From: Amylostereum areolatum
Taxonomy: Eukaryota; Basidiomycota; Agaricomycetes; Russulales; Stereaceae
Reading direction: 5' to 3'
DNA length: 64,000 nucleotides
Assembly: GCA_012932865.1 (NCBI GenBank)
Contig: SAXG01000016.1
Coordinates: forward strand, 310,001 to 374,000
Of the stretch, positions 1-9,526 are shown one piece after another; position 1 is the stretch's first letter; every line of letters starts with the position of its first letter. The notes beneath the pieces were generated by a model. That model was not told the DNA's origin, did no database searches, and saw only the letters and a program-made list of their open reading frames with translations. A program made the translations under genes and the position numbers.

Positions 1-838
1 AGGCTGACATTGTGCTACTTGTGGACATGCAGGAGGCGAGTCTTCCCGTGACTTTCTTGGACATGTAGACATCCGGAGCTGACCAAATTGACGTTGCACG
101 CACGGACATCCAGCATGTGAGTCCATACTCATGTCGGCGTCGAACGTTGGGAGCTGACCCTGTCGATGATGTTCGCATGGGCTCGGACATCCAGGTTGTG
201 AGTCTTCCCGTGGCTGTCTCAAACGTCGAGAGCTGCTCAGACTGACCTTTTACATGTGGATATCTAGGATGTGAGTCTTCCCGTGAGCCGTGGCTGTGTT
301 CAACTTCGAAGTCGAGGGCTGATCAAGCCGACATCGTGCGCGGACATCTAGATTGTGAGTTTGTCCTTGACTTTTCCAGAGCTAATCCGGCTTACATGCA
401 TACCGGACATCTAGTACGTGAGTCTGCCCGCGACCGGCCCAGCAGTCGAGAGCTAATCAGGCCGACACCGTGCGCGCGGACATTCAGCCTGTGAGTCTGT
501 CAGTCATCCTTTCAGCGGTCAAAACCTGATCAGGCCGACATCGCGCGTGCGGACATCCAGTGGGTGAGTGCGCCCGTGACGGTTTCTGCGGACGAGAGCT
601 GATCAGGCCGTCATTACATCTTCGAATACCCAGGAGGTGGGTCGGCGTCGAACATATTGTTTGTGGAGAGCTGATCAAGCCAACTTCGTCCGCGCGGATA
701 TCTAGCGTGTGAGTCTGCCTGTGACCGTCTTCGATAGTCAAGAGCTGACCAGGTCAATACCGTATATGTGGATATTCAGAAGGCGAGTGTGTTCGTGACA
801 ATCTCCGCAAGTCAAGAGCTGATCAGGCCTACCCTATA
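1..838 (+). repeat. ~73-bp intron-like tandem ladder (about 12 units, open at the left edge)
   Basis: Diverged tandem units, mostly 72-74 bp apart (range 63-84). Each unit has the same order of signals: GTGAGT (or GCGAGT, GTGGGT), a CTRAY motif usually inside GAGCTGATC, then CAG or TAG, then exactly three bases before the next GTGAGT. GT/GC starts are at 36, 117, 198, 271, 355, 418, 491, 564, 637, 709 and 783. The matching YAG ends are at 32, 113, 194, 267, 351, 414, 487, 560, 633, 705 and 779. The array continues left of the window. Between signals the units differ by many substitutions, so the array is old. Confidence 0.9.
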
Positions 839-3800
839 CATCAGGGAAAGCCTCTCCCGCAAATGCCGCGCCAAGGTCCTCTAATTAGCGTGCCGTTTAG
901 ATGGTGCCCTCTAAGGCGGTCTAGTACGTCAAAAGGTGTCTAAGTCAAGTCCGAGGTTTTTAGAGGTTACACACATTGTCATTGTACGGACTCTCGGGCT
1001 AAAATACGGTCCTGTATGTATGGTGATCGAGGAATGAGCTGACACGGAATTTAGTACACTCCTCAAGGACATTATAGCTTGTCCAATGACGGGGAGCGGT
1101 CGCACCGAAACGCGGGAAGAGCTGGACACTCCGTTGGATGTCTTCGATAGGGATGATTTCGGCGTCGCGTCGCCCATTGTGCACGGAACGAGACACACGG
1201 TACATCTGTGTGTCATCTTCTGGCTCCTTTGCGAACGGCGTGAACCACTCGATGTAGGCAAGGTGTTGTGGGGGTGTCGGACGTGTGGGTAGGTAGACGG
1301 TGTCGGCCGTCTTGGCAGATAGTCGGAAGACCACGCGCACTTGTGCGACGCGGTAGCCTTGGTCATGACCGGTCAGCGGTGAAATCTCAGACGAGCAGCA
1401 AAGCTCACCTGCTACGCCGCGAGCACCTCCAGCTCCCGATTTAACCAACACGGTGTCAAACCGACCGGGAACGATACGTCCACGGGTGTCCCGCCGCTGA
1501 GGGCGAACATGGACAGCATCTTGCTCGTCTTTTCCGTCCTCGCGTTGCAGAGCGTCGTGATTCCAGAGCTTAATCTTGTGATACACGGCGATAGGTCTGG
1601 TCGGGATGAGTGTGTTATCAGCTTCGTGACGCGCGGGCCCAGGACCGAGATCTGGGTAGTTACACTTGACAATGAATGCTGCGAGTGCATCGGAAAAGTC
1701 AACGGCGCCGTACAGTTCATGGAGTCGATCGAACGAGACGGCTGGGAGTGTTGGATGTTTCGTCATCTGGGTGTGCATGTGAAGGTGCACCTCTGGTGTC
1801 CGTTCCGAAGTGATAGGAGGGTGCCCCGAAGAGCGCCACTGAATGAACGCCGCATGCGCGTTGACCTTCTCGCGACGTTCGAGCCATGCCGTCATTTGTG
1901 GATATTCATCTTTTCGGTTGGTAGCCCTGTACGCGTCTTTCGCAAAGTCGATGTGCAGGCGTTCCGATTGCTCCGTGTTGCTGTTATCTGTTGTACCGAA
2001 GAGCACGATGCTTGGCGAGTAGTGCCGTGCACCATGAACTTTCGGAAGGTTGAAATCCAGCCGGATTCCGAGATCAATGAAGATCGATTTATTGTCGTGG
2101 AAGCGCCGAAGAGCATCGTCCATCTGCGCAAGGGTTTCATCGGTATGGGATGGATATTGGGCAAGGTAGAGGAAGTCGAGAATTCCTCGAACGGCGCGGA
2201 TGAGGCGGGCAGGACTGCGGCCATCTGGGAGAGGAAGATCTGCAATCAGACCAAGGAGAATGCGCGCGATGTGCTTGTGCTCTGTACCCGACACCCGGAC
2301 AAGCGAGCTGATCCCATGTGTGAAGAGGCGAGCGTGGTGGTTGGGTGGCATCCGATGACAACGGGCATCAATTTCGTCGGGCCCAAATGCTTGCGGGTCC
2401 GAAATCCATGCAATGACATGCTTGATGACTCCTTGATACATCTGGTGGAGGATATCGGGTGTGCATGAGGCAAAGATGTTTACATAGGGCAAATCTTCCC
2501 AGAACGGATGGAAGATAGGGCGGAGGCGCGCCTCACGACATGCAGCGTGGTAGGTTGTGGGATCACCATCGGCCAGTTCAAAGACGTCCAATGCGTCGTC
2601 GGCATCACGGAAATCGAGGTCTGTGTCATCATCGTACTCTCCGAGAAGAGCGTGCAGAATCGGACATCTTGGACAGTCACCATAGAGTGTTGCCGTCACA
2701 AGAACCTGCTCCGGATAATCCCCAACGAATATAGCATAGATGGGATGACAGCGACGCCAAACGCCATCACCGCTGACCATGGCGATTCCGGTTTCTCCGA
2801 TGTCCTTGATGGGTGCAAGAATCCGACGCATGCACTCATGGAAAATGTTGCCGGTTGCACGGCGTCGGGCAGCCTTGTTGGAGATGTGGTCCAGTTTTGC
2901 TGTGGGCAGGTAGCCAATGAGGACTTGCGCCCGACGGGAGGGCTTGCGACGGATGTCCTTCGGGATGTTTCCGATTGTCATGTAGACCGGGTATGCTGTC
3001 TTCCCGTGAAAGAGCGTGAGCTGAGTCTTGTCTGATGATATAATGAGGGGGATGATTGTTGCGCCAGGGAGTTTTGCCTCAATGCTTGTCTGCGGAAGAG
3101 AAAATTTGTGTTAGGTCGGAGGAGGGAACCGTAGAAGATGATGCCAAGCACCTGCACGTTCCACCACCAAGTGCCCGTGTTCATCTCATCGTACATCCGA
3201 ATCGTCATGTCGGCATCTTGGTAGTGGCGCTCCGGGACCGTGATCAGGTGTTGCGCAAATTCGGGGTCGCCGTACAGCGCGCGGATGCAAGGAACAATGT
3301 CGCGAAAGTACACCTCAAAGTTCTCGCCACCGACCTGGATCTCCTCCATCGTGAACTTCGGCCGACCAGGCAGTTGTTCGTCGATGATCTTGTTGAGCTG
3401 AGCCGACGAGCAGAATGAGAGGTCGAGTTTCTCGGCAAGCTAAGTAAAAGAGGGTAATGAGCATTGAACTTGACGCGTGATCACTGGCAATTGGATGCAT
3501 ACCTCGTCCATCTGGAGGAGCTCAGAGACCGCGGTCGATGTTGGCCCACGTGTTTTGGCCCAGTAAGCCATGGACCAGTCGAGTTTCGACTTGAACGGTG
3601 CCCAGATGTTTCCCGCACTCCCAGATTCCAAATGCGAACGCAGAGTGTCGTACTGTGACGCAGATACCTCTAAAGTGAGAGGTGCGCCAGCGCTCTCGCT
3701 CGGGAACGGCACGATCGTCGGGTGCACCCAGAGCTTTCCTTCAACACGTTGCCGTTCTTCGGGTGTAAAGAGGCGGCCAGAAGTATCTTGCGGAGCCGCT

Positions 3801-6800
3801 AGTTCGTCTGCAGGCAGTTCTCCTGGCGCCGATTGGGGTGCATTCGGGTTGATTACGGGCTCCAAGACGCGCCCGAGCTCCTCAAAGTTTCGCACATCCT
3901 CCTCTTCATCCGCTTCATCTTCTTCCGTGGTTCCTTGATTCCTGTCAGAGACCGACATAGGAGCCGGAAAAACATTGTCGACATCCATAGGAGTTGCACG
4001 AGGATTATCGGCAGTGTTGCCAGCTGGATTGTCGAGTCCGAGTTCGGCAGGTGTATAACTTTCCGAAAAGTAGTCTGCGCCGACGCCCGTGTTCTCTGCT
4101 GATAGGTTCTCCGCAACTTGAGGATTTGGCGGTGCCATAAGACCGGGGAACAGGCTTTCTTGAAGAGCCTGGTATGCGGTGTGAGCAGCTTTGCATTCCT
4201 CGCGCGCAGTCTGTCTCCAGTGGTTTGTACGCCCGCGCGGCGAGAAGTTTTTGCTGCATCCGTTGCAAACTACGGAAGCCTTGGCTGTGGGCAGCTGATA
4301 CGCCATGAGGATACAGCGTGTGTTGGAGGTCGTGATGTGGAGGAGAGAAGGGTGCGTTATATCCAATTTCACTATGCGCGGAGGAAATCAGCCGCCTAAA
4401 TTCACCAAGTCCGTCTAAAACTCACCAAGACCCCACCAGACGTGAGAGTGCTCACGCTCCGCAGAGCCCGCACTATTACGAAACCTACGGCCATGTCAGC
4501 AAACGGCGCAGGACTTATATTTGTACGCTCACCTCGCCGTGTCGACAGGCATCCTCGCTCTTCTTCCTCTTCCCCACTTTCCTTCTCCCCTCTTTTTCTT
4601 TTCCGTCCCCCCCGTCAACGGCATGAGTTACCAGTCACGCACATTGAGAACGTCGCAGCGCAACACTTCCTCGGCCTCTGGGACCGCCAGCGCGGCACTC
4701 TCGCCAGCGCAGAAGGCTGCTGCTACTCGTGCTCGCACCAAGGCGTCGAAGGCTGCCGCTGCAGCGCAATTACAGCGAGAGCAAGCTCCTGTGGATGGTA
4801 CGTCAATAGCTTTTCCCATCGAATCACAGACCACTTACCATTTTTTTTCCGCTGGCTCCGTGGGCCGTGGCCGAAATAGATGTTGCATCCGAGCCTGTTA
4901 CTGCCGGTATGTTGTATTGCTGTCTTTGTTGGTGTCTTCCGACGCTCACACTTCCCTCCTTTAGCTGCGGGCAAGAAACGAAAGGGGGGGAAAGGTGTTC
5001 AGGCCAATGGCCCAGCGGCGAAGAAGTCAAAAACTCGGAAGTGTGAGTACGTTCGCGTTCAATCGCGTGTGTTCCCACGGGCTGACATTGTCGTTCCACT
5101 TTCTTTAGCGCGCGCTCCTCAGCTTGTTCTTCAAGAGGACGAGCTTCCACCGGTTGCACTCAAGCTCTACGTGGACGGGACGAAAGGCAAGGCAAAGGCG
5201 GTTACCTCGGGTCACACAGGTGTTGCCATGATTGAGGTACATAACTTTCACTTTGTATCAGGTTCCGAGTTGCTGATTGACGGATTTGTTTGTAGGACGA
5301 AAACGACGATGACGACGATAACGGCCTCTCGCCGCTCTCCGAAGACGATTTTGACGCGATCGAAGATGACGACGGGGACGAGTTGGCGAAGACGAACCCG
5401 ACGCAGTTCCAGCGTCAGGTGAACCTCGAGGTATGTGTTGTCCTTAACCTCCTCAAGTGCAGCATGCTAACGGATACTATAGCGTCCTACATGGCTCTCC
5501 AGTGCAAATTCGGCTGCGTCTTCAAGCCCATCTTTCGTTCCCATTGATCCTTGCCTGAGTCGCCTCGATGCCCCTCAAGCCGTTGCGGGACCGTCGACTT
5601 CTAACACAGCTCCTTCTCCTCCGTCCGCCGTCCCTCCTGTTGCCCCGGTCTCGGCTCCTCTTCCTCCACCCATTCCTGTTTCTGTCCCCGCCGCCGTTCC
5701 ATCCGCTGCCGCTGCCACCACCGCTGCCGCTGCCCCATCCGCTGCCACTACCGCTGCTTCTGCCACCGCTGCCGCCGCTCCATCCGCTGCCGCCGCCGCT
5801 GCCGCCGCTCCACCCGCTGCCGCTGCCGCTGCCGCCGCCGCCGCCACGGCTCCTCCTCCTGCCACGGCTCCTTCCACGGCTCTTCCTGTCACAGCTGTTG
5901 ATGCTGCCCTCGGAGAGCAGGTCCAAGTTAACGAAGATACCACTGGAGGTAATGTCCGCCAGAGATACCTTTGGCGAATTTTAGGTCTCATAGGCGACCG
6001 ATTTGTCTCTGATGCTGAAGGTCCTCTAGCGGCCGGCGTGATCAACCTTCCACCAGCAACGGTCGGAGGCGAGTTTCCGGAGAATACAAACTTGGTGCTG
6101 GGAGGCCCACATCAGCGGATGTCACTTCGAGTGCAATCGCACATCGTTCAACTTGGAATCCGCGGCGCTTTCGTTCAGATTATATACGAGATCCTTCTAG
6201 TCCACGGGTTTCCCGATGCGACGCTCAGTGAGACATTCTCGCGCAATGCACTGATCCGAGCGGCGTCTCTCCGCGATGTCTGTATCGACATGCACCGCCG
6301 TTTGCTCCAGGAACCCGGGTACATCAACCGTCTCATTCCCTTGGTAAGTCAGTTTGGATTTTTCCTGGCAGCACGGTTCTCAGACCATTTTGTACTAGCC
6401 CATCGCTCGCATTGGTATCTTTCGCTTGAAGTTCAAGGAATCCAGCGACAATCACATCGTCGGAATGTACAACCTGCTTCCTGAAGGGGAGCAGAGTCAA
6501 GCGGCAGTAGCTTTCGCTGTCCGGGATTATAACTACATATTCCGTCGCAACTCTCCGGTGTGTTTTCACTGGTCATGTCTCTGTGGGTTTCTACTGACTT
6601 ATAGTATCATACTGTAGGATGGGTTGACTGGGGCTGTGCGCCGTGGTCAACCTTACCGTCACCCAATCGGGATCACAATTCTTCACCAGACCATTTTCGC
6701 AAAGGGAATTCCGGACGGCTTCCGCGATAGGCTCCCGTTTACAATTGACTCGGTAACTAACGAGCGTCGCATCGAGCTCCCGAAGGCAATGGTTGCACTG

Positions 6801-7841
6801 GCATTTACAGCGGTGAGTGACTCATTTTGATCTCAATATGATAAACCTTTGCTTATCCTTGTGTAGGTTTACGCATCTCTGCACGAGCGTCGATCCGGGC
6901 ATCATGTCAAGTCCGATTTCTCGGCGGGGACATACCTGGATGTGTACGGTGGCCATATTGCCACTTTGAACGAGATGGAGAACACTCGCCCCCCGTTCTA
7001 CCACAGCTTCATGTCCGGTTTGTACACGGCGGCTTTGTAAGTTGTTTCCCTAGCTTTTCAATCCATTCCACTCATTTATCTGTCTAGAACAGGCCCTTTG
7101 TCGGTGCTGCCCGCCCCCGGTGTTCCTGCTGCATTGATTGACTATAATGATGAGTAGATGTGTGTCCCCCTCCCGCTACGCTTACGTTCACTTCCGCTTT
7201 AGTCGATTCTCGTAATATGTGTTCGTGTACAATGGTTCTCGCTCCTGCTCTATTTCCCCTCGCATCCGTAGCTTCATCCCCCCCCTCCGCTCATTCATTA
7301 ACGCTTAGTTTACAATCCGTGCCTCGTGCTAATGTATGAAAAATGGATACCCGGTTTCTCTAATGGTGTCTGAGCAAGCCCCAAAAGCCGTGACAAAGGC
7401 AGGACAACGGTATCTAAAAGTGAACCAAACCTATGTTGTGAAAATGCTTGGATGCTGTTGAGATCAGTTTGAGACCACTGTTGGTGTGCGGCTGGACCGA
7501 GATTGTACCGTCTTGAGAAACCATTAGCCGCTAAATTAGATCTAGTAGTAAGAGGACCTTCCTAAACACGTCAAATCCTCTAACTCGCCGTTTAGGTCCA
7601 ATATCCTCCAAAAAGATCCAATTCGCACGAGAGGTTTTTACAGATGGACGACGTCCTCCAGGTCGCCTGCGTTGGGCTGCAATGCGTCGGATACGACCCA
7701 GACGTCAATGCCGCGCTATTTTCTCTTCCCTTTAAGCCTTCGAAGGTATCTGATCCCGGACCATCAAAGAGAAGAAAAAGAGAGGGGAACTCGGCGGGGA
7801 AAGGGCGGAGCGCGAAGCGATCGAAGAAAAACTCGAAATAA
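33..7841 (+). CDS. Partial gene: eleven 3-nt microexons plus a lysine/arginine-rich terminal exon
   Basis: Proposed model; the 5' part lies outside the window. Microexons are at 33-35, 114-116, 195-197, 268-270, 352-354, 415-417, 488-490, 561-563, 634-636, 706-708 and 780-782, separated by introns of 60-81 nt. The terminal exon starts after TCCTCCAG at 7662 and ends at TAA 7839-7841. It encodes about 59 residues: a short hydrophobic/cysteine part, then a basic tail (KRRKR near residue 39, AKRSKK near 53) that looks like a nuclear localisation signal. Read in phase 0 the triplets are GAG, CAT, GTT, GAT, ATT, TAC, CCT, TGG, GAG, CGT, AAG, none a stop. The last intron carries the Plavaka element at 839-7646; without it the intron would be 71 nt, like its neighbours. 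I do not recognise the protein. Phase is unproven: the +1 frame of the terminal exon is also open. Confidence 0.5.
999..4306 (-). CDS. Plavaka-type transposase
   Basis: Predicted 1043-aa protein from four exons: 4306-3503, 3439-3152, 3089-1409 and 1357-999. It should bind the element's ends and cut and join DNA in the nucleus. The N-terminus carries a Cys/His finger (C14, C17, H29, C38), followed by an acidic, low-complexity stretch. The core begins around residue 360 with the SDKTQLTLFHGK motif (D384) that I associate with Plavaka transposases, and the C-terminal block ends in an EWFTPF-type segment. The ATG at 4306 is preferred because it sits just before the finger; an in-frame ATG at 4372 is possible. 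The 51-nt intron 1358-1408 is a multiple of three without stops, so retention would add 17 residues. No frameshift or premature stop was seen, so the gene may be functional. Confidence 0.82.
4307..4622. promoter_or_regulatory. Divergent promoter region of the Plavaka element
   Basis: The 316 bp between the start codons of the two divergent transposon genes. The plus-strand side has a long CT-rich tract at about 4558-4612 directly before the ATG at 4623, typical of core promoters and 5' leaders of basidiomycete genes. No specific factor site is claimed. Confidence 0.5.
4623..7157 (+). CDS. DUF6532-like accessory protein of the Plavaka element
   Basis: Ten-exon model giving 665 aa: 4623-4797, 4880-4906, 4965-5042, 5109-5236, 5296-5430, 5483-6343, 6399-6557, 6618-6812, 6867-7036 and 7088-7157, with all phases consistent. 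Residues 1-180 are Ala/Lys-rich with a basic cluster (GKKRKGGK) and an acidic Asp/Glu run. Roughly residues 225-320 are Ala/Pro low complexity. From about 375 to 640 there is a folded-looking domain whose end (IELPKAMVALAFTAVYASL, then a charged stretch) resembles basidiomycete DUF6532 proteins. Function is unknown; being inside a transposon and divergent to the transposase suggests an accessory role or captured cargo. The final exon is optional: without the last splice the protein stops at 7040. Domain name given from memory of the family's look. Confidence 0.65.
7158..7646. other. Right subterminal region of the Plavaka element
   Basis: Noncoding DNA between the accessory gene and the right inverted end. 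It contains GACCTTCCTAAA at about 7556, a motif repeated in the MITEs of this window, and is otherwise AT-richer than its surroundings. No gene seen. Confidence 0.6.
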
Positions 7842-8155
7842 TCATTTACGACTTCTCGATATATGATGCACATGTGTAGACGAAACGATGATCTTCGAGT
7901 TACAATGAAACGCTATGTGAACAATGCTTGGGACACTGGTTCGGTGGGATGCGTTTACCAGAACGACTATCTTCTGGTTAGGTCAGCCACGGAGACTAGG
8001 ATGCGTTGAGAAAACCCCGTGAGCTCTAAGGGCGACCGTGATTGGCTGCGTTTCGAATTGCGACATCGCAGCATCCACGACGACAGACAGCGCCTCTCTG
8101 TCGACCCTTCTTCATCGTGTCTTCTACCGACATTCACGACGTGTCAAGCTCCAAA
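7842..8155. other. Intergenic, no gene seen
   Basis: Lies between the terminal exon of the microexon gene and the F-box start. It presumably holds the 3' end of one gene and the promoter of the next. No repeat or RNA recognised. Confidence 0.5.
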
Positions 8156-9526
8156 ATGGCCACGGTACAAGAGCACATCCCCTTCGAGATTTGGGCGGAT
8201 ATATTCGACTTCGCCACCCACGTACCTGCTCTCATGAACACAGACCTCACCGATCCATTCGATCGTCCGACCACCCTCTTCCCTGGAGATCCCTGGGATG
8301 GCACCCTGCTCCGTGCATCAATGCACACTCGACGCTCCCTCGTCCACGTCTGCCGATCTTGGAGCGCCGTCGCGACTCCCATCCTGTACCGCTGTGTTGT
8401 CCTTTCTACTGGCGGTGAAAGCGCCCGCGCGTTCAACAGGGCGCTTGTGGCGAAACGGGAGCAGGCTACCATCGTGCAATCGATGGTTCCCAGCGTGCGC
8501 CACCTGGTCCTCACGCAAACCCTGACGAATGCCGAGTGGTATGGACCGACTTCGGAACACGAAACGCCGACTCTAGAATCCCAGGAGGCGATGTCTGCTG
8601 CCCAGAACATCATCCGCCATCTCCCGCACCTCGAAATCCTTTCTATCACCCCCGGATTCCATCATGCCAGTTCGCGGGTGCCCTCAACAGACGTTTTTCG
8701 GGTTCTTGCCACCTCCAAATTTCCCTCTTTACTCAAGTTCGACATCACTCGTTGTACGGTTGGGATGCCACCCGCCGACCTTCGAGCGATGCTCTCAGCT
8801 GCTCCTGTCTTGCGCATCTTTCTTACGACGCCGAGAACTGCGTCCTGTTCCCATTCCTTCTCCTCGCACCCCACTTTGAACCACCTGACTTGCAAGTCTC
8901 TCCGCTGCGACTGCGTGGATGGGGATGTTCCGCCTCCACCCGCGCTCAGATGCGTGTCTCTTCCAATTCTGGGGGCCTTGCGCTCCCCTTCCCCGCATTT
9001 TACGACGATCCAAGGACGCTCCATCACCACGGTGCATTTACTGTTCCCTCTTCACGAATTTGCGCGTATCCCCCCCGCGCTTGCTTGTGTCGCCGATCTG
9101 CTGCCCAACCTCACCCGTGTCCACATGACCCTCCCGCACTGGCGTTCCCACACCCCTTTCATGACGCTTCACCCGCGCGTGACGCACCTCAGCCTGCGCG
9201 TGTGTCCCCCGACCGTGTACCGCGTCACCCTCGAGACGGATCCCTGGACGGCCGCGCCCATCGAGGTGGACGGGCTGCTCGAGGTTGTTCACAGGCTCGC
9301 GACCACTGCTTTGGCGGAGGGAAGACTGGAAGTGGTACGCTTCATCGATCCAAAGACGTGCGTCGCGATGCGAGCCGGACTGAAGGGGGAAGGCCACGAC
9401 GCAATGACTAAGATGCAGGACATGGTCGACGCGGGACTGCCGTTTCGTATCGAGGACTTCGAAGGGCAGGCGATGACACCGGTTTGTTCTGTCAGTGAAA
9501 TCGGAATGACAGTCTCTTTCTCATAG
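8156..9526 (+). CDS. F-box-like protein (copy 1)
   Basis: Single-exon gene of 456 aa. Residues 1-85 form an F-box-like module (IPFEIWADIFDFATHVP, later VCRSWSAVATPILYR). The rest is a long variable region with leucine-rich-like segments and a conserved end (LEVVRFIDPKTCVAMRAGL). F-box proteins bring targets to SCF ubiquitin ligases through Skp1; the target here is unknown. The ATG at 8156 is chosen because it directly precedes the F-box; an in-frame ATG at 8042 would add 38 poorly structured residues. It is clearly paralogous to the gene at 48839-50445 across its length, including the DPFD-P-T-L-PGD-WD segment. Such families are large and fast-evolving in Agaricomycetes. No break was seen. 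Confidence 0.8.
   Translation: MATVQEHIPFEIWADIFDFATHVPALMNTDLTDPFDRPTTLFPGDPWDGTLLRASMHTRRSLVHVCRSWSAVATPILYRCVVLSTGGESARAFNRALVAKREQATIVQSMVPSVRHLVLTQTLTNAEWYGPTSEHETPTLESQEAMSAAQNIIRHLPHLEILSITPGFHHASSRVPSTDVFRVLATSKFPSLLKFDITRCTVGMPPADLRAMLSAAPVLRIFLTTPRTASCSHSFSSHPTLNHLTCKSLRCDCVDGDVPPPPALRCVSLPILGALRSPSPHFTTIQGRSITTVHLLFPLHEFARIPPALACVADLLPNLTRVHMTLPHWRSHTPFMTLHPRVTHLSLRVCPPTVYRVTLETDPWTAAPIEVDGLLEVVHRLATTALAEGRLEVVRFIDPKTCVAMRAGLKGEGHDAMTKMQDMVDAGLPFRIEDFEGQAMTPVCSVSEIGMTVSFS

Larger units (their letters stand above)
839..7646. mobile_element. Plavaka-like (CACTA-related) DNA transposon, apparently complete
   Basis: The ends are imperfect inverted repeats: the left begins CATCAGGGAAAGCCTCTC, and the right, read inward, begins CATCTGTAAAAACCTCTC. 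Subterminal motifs (variants of GACCTTCCTAAA and CTCTAATTAG) recur near both ends. Inside are a Plavaka-type transposase (minus strand) and a divergent DUF6532-like gene (plus strand). The 2-bp flanks (TA left, GA right) do not match, so no target duplication can be shown here. The same terminal sequence caps two MITEs in this window (27714-28004, 42239-42532). Family assignment rests on the transposase; boundaries are supported by the inverted ends and by continuity of the interrupted intron. Confidence 0.8.

Noticed and set aside
1..838. Plain noncoding minisatellite
   Set aside because: Length between acceptor and donor is fixed at three and the variation follows splice-site and branch-point rules, which simple drift does not explain; kept as a finding instead.
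1..838. CRISPR-like repeat-spacer array
   Set aside because: The 'spacers' would be diverged intron interiors, the units are imperfect, and the genome is eukaryotic.
1509..2468. Long open frame on the plus strand (319 codons)
   Set aside because: Antisense shadow of the transposase exon; no domain and no splice pattern.
837..7648. Target site duplication of the Plavaka element
   Set aside because: Left flank TA and right flank GA do not match at any length from 2 to 4 bp.
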